Shown here in pieces: positions 1 through 5,654 of a stretch of DNA of 5,654 nucleotides. Made by a program: the position numbers and the translations under genes. Source of the DNA: Clostridiales bacterium (GTDB lineage: Bacteria; Bacillota; Clostridia; Tissierellales; Dethiosulfatibacteraceae); NCBI GenBank assembly GCA_003446975.1, contig DMAP01000335.1:1-5654 (forward strand). Direction: 5' to 3'. The first letter of the stretch is position 1. Each line of letters opens with the position of its first letter. The notes below the pieces were generated by a model. That model ran no database searches, was not told the origin of the DNA, and worked only from the letters and a program-made list of their open reading frames with translations.

Positions 1-640
1 AATTATCATCAATGGTTGTGGAATAAGGTACACCGTCAACTACTATTAATGGTTCGGATGAGGAGTTAAGTGAGTTTGTACCCCTGATACGTATAGAACT
101 GCGTGCACCCGGATCGCCTCCTCCCATAATAATATCTACACCGCCTAATCTGCCCTGAAGTGCATCTTCTACTTAAACTACGGGTGAATTGGATACAATA
201 TCATCCATTTGTATCTTTTGTGTTGATGACACCATCTCTTCACGGCCAATACCCATGTTGTTTCTTTCCAGCCTCTGTCCGACAACAACAATCTCGTCCA
301 GAGTCTTAGACGCATCTTCCATAGTAATATCCAGTGCATCCTGACCTGTAAAGGCAATACGAACCGGTTTCATTCCTATAAAAGTATAAACAATTGTTAT
401 GTCTTTTTCATTTGAAGGAATTCTCAGAATATACTGACCATCTATATCAGTTACCGTTCCTCCAACTGAACGATTCTGACTGTTCACAAGGTTAACGTTA
501 ACTCCAATCAATGGTTCCCTACGGTTATTTATTATTTCGGTAACCCTGCCTGTTACTACCTGTGTCTGCTGTGCAAAGGTCACTTCTGCTCCAAATATCA
601 GAAGTACAGTCAATATATATTTTAGTAATCTCTTGTTCAT
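1..640 (-). pseudogene. SusC/RagA-like TonB-dependent receptor, N-terminal part, interrupted by a nonsense codon and cut by the left window edge
   Basis: Intact SusC-like proteins are TonB-dependent outer-membrane channels that import oligosaccharides with a SusD lipoprotein. From Met at 640, residues 1-23 form a signal peptide (MNKRLLK, a hydrophobic core, then VTFA before QQ). Residues about 27-109 match the carboxypeptidase-regulatory-like domain (VTGRVTE, EPLIGVNV, TDIDGQYILRIP). LDEIVVVGQ at 114-122 is the usual linker before the plug. Codon 156 is TAA (173-175). Past it the same frame continues for 57 codons to the edge without another stop, reading VEDALQGRLGGVDI, then SIRIRGTNSL and PLIVVDGVPY, which are hallmark SusC plug motifs. 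A Met codon at 665-667 would give nine extra residues, but it overlaps the FAS1 gene by 14 bp and lengthens the signal n-region, so 640 is preferred. The start lies 13 bp after the FAS1 stop, as expected in an operon. Family assignment is very secure. Loss of function is inferred and depends on the stop being real. Confidence 0.88.
173..175 (-). other. In-frame TAA nonsense codon inside the SusC-like plug domain
   Basis: On the minus strand the reading is ...NSPVV, TAA, VEDALQGRL.... Both sides are in the same frame and both match SusC family sequence, so this is a substitution-type lesion and not a frameshift. Related receptors often have a serine or another small or polar residue here. TCA to TAA would be a single-base change, but the ancestral codon is inferred. 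The first downstream in-frame ATG (125-127) would give a product with no signal peptide, so reinitiation would not restore an outer-membrane receptor. Confidence 0.85.
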
Positions 641-653
641 GTTTATTCGGTTA

Positions 654-2918
654 TCAAAGTATTTCATCTATAAATTGGATTGAGCCGTCTTTAAATGCAA
701 AAGGGAAATAGTTATAATCATTAATTACATCTACTGTATTTCCAGTTCCCAGTTGTATGCTCAAACTTGTGCCCGAGTCAGTGTATTTCAAGCTTTGTTT
801 TCCGGCAGAGATATATGTATTTGATCTCATAGTAGATCCGGGGTAGGGGTAAGTAGTAATTACATTATCAATATCTGTAATAAAATAATTCAGAAGATAT
901 GAACGCAAACGCGCTGCATCCAAATTGCCGGCAGATACAGTAAGAGTGCCTTCTGCCGAGAAGGTTCCATCTTTAATCCCCGGTATTCCGTTAAGTAAGA
1001 TCGCATCTCTTACAGCTTTGTTTGTAGGTATAAATGAGATAAATCGGTTTACCATAATAAAATCTCTTATTTTATTGGTAGAAGGATTTATCATTCCTGC
1101 CAATTTTAACAGCTGTGCAAATGAATAATATTCATACCTCTGGTCGTTGCTTACTGCAAGTGCATGTTGTAATCCGTCTGATTTTTCTGATGTGAAAATA
1201 TCATTGTGATCATATTTATATACAATCCCGTTATTCCAGTTCTGAGAGTTATTGGTGATTTCAGTCAGTGGCACAAAGGGATCATCAATATTAGTTGGTT
1301 CCAGCAGCCTGTTGAACCTGGCACTGCTACTTATCTTTCCATCCTTAATAAACCAGTAGTTAAAACCTGTTTGCGTGGCAATAATCTGCGTCCCGACAGA
1401 GTTTAAATCTTTTTCTCCGATAGCTGTATGCAGGTTCACAATACTTTGCATTTCTCCTGAAGATATATCTGCCCAGCCATCCTCAGTAAATCTCTGTAAT
1501 GAACTGCCTGTGGTATAGGTTTTTAGCTCAATACCATTCGCGATAAACTGCTCATTTGACGGAATCAGCAAAGTATATTTCGCATCCTGTGAAGCATACG
1601 AAGTTAATAGCCCGGAACCTGAAAGCATATAGAGATAATAACTCAGGTCTTTATCTCTGAAAGCAGGTCCCACAACCGAACCAAAAAGGGGAGGCATCAG
1701 GAAATTATTATTATCTATTCCGTAGAATGTGCCGTTTACACACATCACCTTGTCATTTATTGTTGAAGGATTAAAATTAAAAGGCATTCCATATTCATTC
1801 TTTACGGTACCCTTCTCAATTTCTCCCGGAAACACTATGTCTCCACTATAAATAAACTGGTGAATCAGGTATGAAATAGTCAGATCATCAACCTCTTCAA
1901 TTGATTCATATCCGCCTGTTTCCCAGAACTCTTTAAAAAACCGGGAAAGTGCTTCGTTGTCAGGTGCAAAAATTGAGTTTCCGTATCTGGCATTTGTAGC
2001 AACGTCGGTATAGTTGGAATTAGCCCACTCAACTGCAATAGAAGGCAGATTACTGTGTTTGTGAAGATATAAAGAGTCAGCGCCGAGCGATGATGCATAA
2101 TCGGTAGTAAGAGTAGCATCATATTCATAGTAACTGTTACGGTTATATAGGTCGAAAAACATAGAATAATTATTGTTTTTCTCCAGTTCATTATAGATAG
2201 TTTCTAATGGTTCCAAAACCTTATCTATAACATATATATAACCATTATCGGCAATAATCTGATATTCTTTTACTGATGCATTGCTTACATTGAAACCATT
2301 TTCCCCTTCCCATGAGGATCCGGGATAAAAATATTCGTAATTTGTTTTCGCATCTATTCCCTTAGTATTAAAATAACGATAAGAGAATACAGGCAGAAAA
2401 CTTTCAAGATGATAAACAGTGAGATGTTTACCTGTAGCCGGTTCTATCTCGTTGGTGCTTTTATTGACACTTCTTGTTCTGAACTTATAATACAGACCGG
2501 CATTCTTTAGTTTATCCTCCTCTGTGGCAAGGTCACCCTCAGGTCTGAAGTTTATCATTCTTTCCTTATTGTAGGAATAATACAACAGGTGAAAACCGAT
2601 TAACTTCTTAAGCTCTTCACTGTTTAAATCACTTATTCCGGAGTAATTATTATCCTGTAAATATTTAGAGAATGCAGTGTCATCCGGAGCCATCACAGTA
2701 AGTATGTTTTTTCCCTGAAGGATTGGCTTAAAACCTGCTAATTCTGCTCCCTCCAGAAAAATTGAATAGTTCCCATCTGTTTCCAGTACTTCCCATGTAC
2801 TGCCCTTTAACCATTCGGGTACCTCATAGTGTTCCAACATCTTATTATCACATGAGAGCAAAAAGAGGTATGCGAACAAAATGCAAAATGCTGAGATTGC
2901 AAATTTCCTATTTTTCAT
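654..2918 (-). CDS. Four-repeat FAS1 (fasciclin-like) domain lipoprotein
   Basis: This is a 754-residue predicted lipoprotein. Its signal peptide ends in LLSC with the lipidated Cys at 23 and DNK following, so it should be membrane-anchored, plausibly at the cell surface. Four FAS1-like repeats can be traced at about 47-237, 238-410, 424-575 and 596-754. Each has an H1-like strand motif (TVMAPDDTAF 74-83, SIFAPDNEAL 315-324, TLLIPSNEQF 449-458, SFIPTNKAV 628-636), then an H2-like helix (GFHLLYY, YLIHQFIY, IVNLHTAI, YLLNYFI). Each ends in a G-x-x-Y/F-x-x-D type strand (GYIYVIDKVLEP 226-237, GTFYGIDN 396-403, GIVYKYDH 564-571, GSIQFIDEIL 745-754). The third and fourth are more diverged. FAS1 domains commonly mediate adhesion or ligand binding. 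In Bacteroidota such lipoproteins occur beside SusC/SusD pairs, and a glycan-capture role here is inference. The gene starts 26 bp after the lyase stop and ends with TGA 13 bp before the SusC start. No catalytic motif is recognised. Confidence 0.9.
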   Translation of the reverse strand: MKNRKFAISAFCILFAYLFLLSCDNKMLEHYEVPEWLKGSTWEVLETDGNYSIFLEGAELAGFKPILQGKNILTVMAPDDTAFSKYLQDNNYSGISDLNSEELKKLIGFHLLYYSYNKERMINFRPEGDLATEEDKLKNAGLYYKFRTRSVNKSTNEIEPATGKHLTVYHLESFLPVFSYRYFNTKGIDAKTNYEYFYPGSSWEGENGFNVSNASVKEYQIIADNGYIYVIDKVLEPLETIYNELEKNNNYSMFFDLYNRNSYYEYDATLTTDYASSLGADSLYLHKHSNLPSIAVEWANSNYTDVATNARYGNSIFAPDNEALSRFFKEFWETGGYESIEEVDDLTISYLIHQFIYSGDIVFPGEIEKGTVKNEYGMPFNFNPSTINDKVMCVNGTFYGIDNNNFLMPPLFGSVVGPAFRDKDLSYYLYMLSGSGLLTSYASQDAKYTLLIPSNEQFIANGIELKTYTTGSSLQRFTEDGWADISSGEMQSIVNLHTAIGEKDLNSVGTQIIATQTGFNYWFIKDGKISSSARFNRLLEPTNIDDPFVPLTEITNNSQNWNNGIVYKYDHNDIFTSEKSDGLQHALAVSNDQRYEYYSFAQLLKLAGMINPSTNKIRDFIMVNRFISFIPTNKAVRDAILLNGIPGIKDGTFSAEGTLTVSAGNLDAARLRSYLLNYFITDIDNVITTYPYPGSTMRSNTYISAGKQSLKYTDSGTSLSIQLGTGNTVDVINDYNYFPFAFKDGSIQFIDEIL

Positions 2919-2944
2919 GTTATACTTAATTATTTTGATTTTTT

Positions 2945-4450
2945 TTATTTATATCTCTCCGGAAATTCCAGAGAAATAGCATAATTCTCTAAATTGGTGT
3001 ATCCGTTAGAGCCAATTTTCATTGCATCTGAAGGATCATTTTTATCTAATTCCCATTTATTTTCAAATTCGTCAGGTATGCCATCATTGTCCGAGTCAAC
3101 AGGTTTCGTCCCTGAGTTTATCAGACCGGGACCACCCAAAGGAAACTGAGTAGTATTAGTCTCATTCCTGATGATAACTCCTTTGCTGCCCAATGAGGTT
3201 AGCTCATCAATTAAGTACGAATCAACCTGATCTCTTTTAGGCAGACTCGCACCCACGTTATTTACAATCCAGTCATATGCTTTTTCTGCAGTAGTTTGTG
3301 TGGGAATCAGAGGATGTAAATCAGAACGAACTGCAAGGAATGTTGGTGATCCGCTGCAATCTCTTTCCCAATCCATTAAACGGCCATCAAGCGAACCGTT
3401 TTTGTCATCATCGTAATAATTTCCTTTCCAGAAAGTTCTGAAAGATGCATTTCCGCCGGAAAATGGTTTGGAAGGATTAACAGTTTGAAGTTCAGTAATA
3501 ATATTTCCTGATCCGTCGTCCACTCCAATATAAGTTTTGCCCGGGCCAACAATAAAATAATTGTCTTCAATTGAAGTTTCAGAATTACCCTGAGAATCAC
3601 CTCCCATGTCATAAGCGCTGCCATTGCCCCAGTTATATACCACATTATTGGCAAACTGGTTCAGACCCTTTACTTTTGGATTTCGGGATTTATTGTCGAT
3701 ATATAAATTCCTGTAGAGAGTTACGCCATCTGTAATTCCCGTTTGCATAAGTCCGCCACATGAATGATTTTGCAAACCCTGACCGATTATAGAATTCTGG
3801 ACTGTTATCTTTTGAGGCGGAATACCCTTTCCGTCTCCGTTTATAGAGAAGTTTTCGTCCCTTCCCCAGGTAAAAGAACAATGATCAAATATAATATTTG
3901 AACCGTTGGCCAGTCCGCCCGCATCAGCCTGGCTTGGAAAACCGGCACCCATTCTTACGCGTAAATATCGCACAATAGTATTGTTTGCACCGGATGCAGT
4001 TACTCGCCCCCCATATAATACGATGCCGTCACCTGGTGCAGTCTGCCCGAGTATTGTCTGGTTGCTTTTTAAAACAATAGGTGTAGATTTAAGCTTTATT
4101 ATGCCCGATACATCAAAAACCACTATCCGGTGAGGTAGTCTCACCGCATCCCTGAATGAACCCGGTCCATCATCATTAAGGTTAGTTACATGGTATACCT
4201 CTCCCTTTCGTCCACCCGTTGCAGAGCGGCCATAGCCTTCTGCTCCGGGAAATGCGAGAGTTCCCCCTTCAAAGGTTGGATATCTCTTTCCCTGAACGTT
4301 ACCGTTAGAGCCACTATTTTCATCCTCTTCAAAATCTGCAATTTTGTCGGGTGCTGACGGATTTAAATCCAATTCCCCACTTTTATCAACACACGATGTA
4401 CTGAATAAAATAAAAATAAAGGCTAAAAACAAAAAACAGTTATTTTTCAT
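2945..4450 (-). CDS. Family 1 polysaccharide lyase (pectate lyase-like), predicted lipoprotein, complete copy
   Basis: This 501-residue enzyme is predicted to cleave pectate or polygalacturonate by beta-elimination. Residues 1-20 form a lipoprotein-type signal (hydrophobic core, then FSTSC, Cys20), followed by an acidic, flexible linker to about 60. The lyase domain opens with FPGAEGYGRSATGGRKG (68-83), typical of Bacteroidota PL1 enzymes. It then shows repetitive right-handed beta-helix sequence: SNQTILGQTAPG (129-140), NNTIVRYLRVRMG (156-168), IIFDHCSFTWGRDENFS (186-202) and YRNLYIDNKSRNPKVKG (246-262). Arg256 in the RNPKV motif is the likely catalytic base by family analogy. NQFANNVVYNWG follows. 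The C-terminus has a DSDNDGIPDEFE segment (452-463), resembling a calcium-binding thrombospondin type 3 repeat, and GYTNLENY. The Met at 4450 was chosen because it directly precedes the signal peptide. An upstream in-frame Met at 4591 would overlap the neighbouring lyase and bury the signal. The stop is TAA. Substrate specificity is inferred from the family. Confidence 0.92.
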   Translation of the reverse strand: MKNNCFLFLAFIFILFSTSCVDKSGELDLNPSAPDKIADFEEDENSGSNGNVQGKRYPTFEGGTLAFPGAEGYGRSATGGRKGEVYHVTNLNDDGPGSFRDAVRLPHRIVVFDVSGIIKLKSTPIVLKSNQTILGQTAPGDGIVLYGGRVTASGANNTIVRYLRVRMGAGFPSQADAGGLANGSNIIFDHCSFTWGRDENFSINGDGKGIPPQKITVQNSIIGQGLQNHSCGGLMQTGITDGVTLYRNLYIDNKSRNPKVKGLNQFANNVVYNWGNGSAYDMGGDSQGNSETSIEDNYFIVGPGKTYIGVDDGSGNIITELQTVNPSKPFSGGNASFRTFWKGNYYDDDKNGSLDGRLMDWERDCSGSPTFLAVRSDLHPLIPTQTTAEKAYDWIVNNVGASLPKRDQVDSYLIDELTSLGSKGVIIRNETNTTQFPLGGPGLINSGTKPVDSDNDGIPDEFENKWELDKNDPSDAMKIGSNGYTNLENYAISLEFPERYK

Positions 4451-4496
4451 ATTTACTGGTATAAAAAAAGATTTATAATTATATTTATTTTTAATG

Positions 4497-5654
4497 CTAT
4501 TTATATTTCTCCGGAAACTCCAGTGAAAAGGAGTAATTTTCAATATTGGTATATCCATTTGAACCGATCTTAATGGCATCGGTAGGGTCATTTTTATCTA
4601 ATCCCCATTTATCTTCAAACTCATCCGGAATGCCATCTCCATCGGTATCAAGCGATTTTATGCCGGATTTGACAATGCCAGGACCTGCAAGAGAAAATTG
4701 AGCCGGATCGGTTTCATCTTTGATGATCACACCTTTTGTTCCCAAAGATAAAAGCTCATCAATTAAATATGTGTCGACCTGATCACGTTCAGGGAGACTT
4801 GCACCCACGTTTTTCACTATCCACTCGTACGCTTTTTCAGCCTGACTTTGGCCTACAATTTTAGGGTGTAATTCAGATGGTGCATCTAAAAACAGCGGAC
4901 TCCCGGAACAATCTTTTTCCCAGTCTATTGGTCGCCCGTTTAACGTACCATCCTTATTTTCATCGTAGTAATTACCTTGCCAGTATGTTCTAAAAAGTGT
5001 ATTTCCTCCTGAAAATGGTTTGGCAGGTGTCAGATAATAGTTTTTTGTTACGAGCGTACCGTCGTCACCCCTAAAATCCCTGTATGTTTCAGCCGGCCCA
5101 AGGATAAAGTAATTGTTTTCTATTGTAGTTTCGGAAGGACCTTTGGAGTTGCCTCCCATATCATACGCGGTTCCGCCTCCCCAGTTGTATACAACATTGT
5201 TTACAAACTGATTTAACCCTTTTACTTTGGGATTTCTGGTGTGATTATCAATATATAAATTTCTGTAAATTGTTATACCTTCTTCAATGCCTGTTTGCAT
5301 AAGTCCCCCGCAGGAATGGTTCTGAAGTCCCTGCCCAATTATACTGTTCTGGATCGTGATATTTTTCAGAGGAGCTTTGTTGTCTGTACTTAACGAGAAA
5401 TTTTCATCCTTTCCCCATGTAAATGAGCAGTGATCGAAAATCACATCAGATCCGTTTGCCATACCGCCCGTATCAGCATTACCGGGATATTCCGAACCCA
5501 TTCTGACACGTAAATATCGCACTATGGTATTATTGATTCCTGTTGCCGAAATACGCCCGCCATAAAGTACAACACCGCCACCCGGAGCTGTCTGGCCCAG
5601 AATAGTTTGATTGCTTTGTAGTTTTATGGGTTCCGGACTCAATTTTATTATTCC
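4497..5654 (-). CDS. Family 1 polysaccharide lyase (pectate lyase-like), tandem paralogue, 5' end beyond the window
   Basis: This is the C-terminal 385 residues of a second PL1 enzyme, read openly to the right edge. It corresponds to residues 116-501 of the downstream copy, so roughly 115 N-terminal residues, including any signal, are missing. Hand alignment gives about 70% identity with near-constant length. A TTG at 5640-5642 is not a real start, because it codes for the Leu in GIIKLSPEPIKL, which aligns with GIIKLKSTPIVL in the paralogue. Conserved elements (partial numbering) are SNQTILGQTAPG (14-25), NNTIVRYLRVRMG (41-53), FDHCSFTWGKDENFS (73-87), IIGQGLQNHSCGGLMQTGI (105-123) and NHTRNPKVKG (137-146) with candidate catalytic Arg140. 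The C-terminal DTDGDGIPDEFE segment (336-347) has the acidic calcium-binding pattern. The gene ends with TAG 46 bp before the next start. All expected core motifs are present, so it is probably active. Confidence 0.92.
   Translation of the reverse strand, partial: GIIKLSPEPIKLQSNQTILGQTAPGGGVVLYGGRISATGINNTIVRYLRVRMGSEYPGNADTGGMANGSDVIFDHCSFTWGKDENFSLSTDNKAPLKNITIQNSIIGQGLQNHSCGGLMQTGIEEGITIYRNLYIDNHTRNPKVKGLNQFVNNVVYNWGGGTAYDMGGNSKGPSETTIENNYFILGPAETYRDFRGDDGTLVTKNYYLTPAKPFSGGNTLFRTYWQGNYYDENKDGTLNGRPIDWEKDCSGSPLFLDAPSELHPKIVGQSQAEKAYEWIVKNVGASLPERDQVDTYLIDELLSLGTKGVIIKDETDPAQFSLAGPGIVKSGIKSLDTDGDGIPDEFEDKWGLDKNDPTDAIKIGSNGYTNIENYSFSLEFPEKYK

Noticed and set aside
173..175. Codon reassignment (TAA read as an amino acid) to explain the interrupted SusC gene
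   Set aside because: The complete lyase gene ends at TAA, and the other two genes end at TGA and TAG, all at natural family C-termini, so all three stop codons act as stops here.
650..665. Bacteroidota -7 promoter element (TAnnTTTG) just before the SusC start
   Set aside because: The minus strand reads ATACTTTG, which lacks the TA at the required spacing, and the stretch lies in the FAS1 gene end.
925..1406. Plus-strand open frames at 925-1128 and 1206-1406
   Set aside because: Both lie antisense within the FAS1 coding region, have no recognisable domain or start context, and are shadows of the real gene.
1880..4133. Short alternative-frame open frames inside the FAS1 and lyase genes (1880-2191, 3376-3654, 3690-3881, 3906-4133)
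   Set aside because: All are contained within strongly supported genes in another frame or strand and show low-complexity or composition-driven translations.
4451..4496. Terminator or promoter in the gap between the two lyases
   Set aside because: The gap is AT-rich with only a short AT palindrome near 4473-4484 and no GC-rich stem. No convincing Bacteroidota TAnnTTTG -7 element was found.
4451..4591. N-terminal extension of the complete lyase to a Met at 4591
   Set aside because: It runs out of frame through the conserved 3' end of the upstream lyase and would place the lipoprotein signal internally at residue 48.

Overview
The window looks like part of a polysaccharide utilisation locus (PUL) from a Bacteroidota genome, probably Bacteroidales-like. 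The evidence is a SusC-type TonB-dependent receptor with an N-terminal carboxypeptidase-regulatory-like domain and the SIRIRGTNSL...PLIVVDGVPY plug signature. Next to it are lipoproteins with short lipoboxes, the DNA is AT-rich, and no clear Shine-Dalgarno sequences are visible. I cannot support a genus.

All genes lie on the minus strand, so transcription runs from right to left, and they are closely spaced. In transcription order they are: (1) a family 1 polysaccharide lyase (pectate lyase-like), 4497-5654, whose 5' end lies beyond the right edge; (2) a complete tandem paralogue of it, 2945-4450, with a lipoprotein signal; (3) a 754-residue lipoprotein with four FAS1 (fasciclin-like) repeats, 654-2918; (4) the start of a SusC-like outer-membrane receptor, from 640 to beyond the left edge. 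The gaps are 46, 26 and 13 bp, with no terminator-like hairpin in any of them, which suggests one operon. The only non-coding DNA is these AT-rich gaps. No RNA gene, mobile element or CRISPR array is visible.

Inferred working of the locus: cell-surface or periplasmic PL1 lyases cut pectin or polygalacturonate by beta-elimination, the FAS1 lipoprotein may act as a surface adhesion or glycan-capture component, and the SusC receptor, presumably with a SusD partner off the left edge, would import the oligosaccharides.

The main surprise is an in-frame TAA at 173-175 that splits the SusC gene in its plug domain. The same frame continues without shift on the far side and encodes the canonical plug motif. 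The three other genes end in TAA, TGA and TAG, so codon reassignment does not explain it. Either the receptor is a young pseudogene or the base is a sequencing or assembly error.
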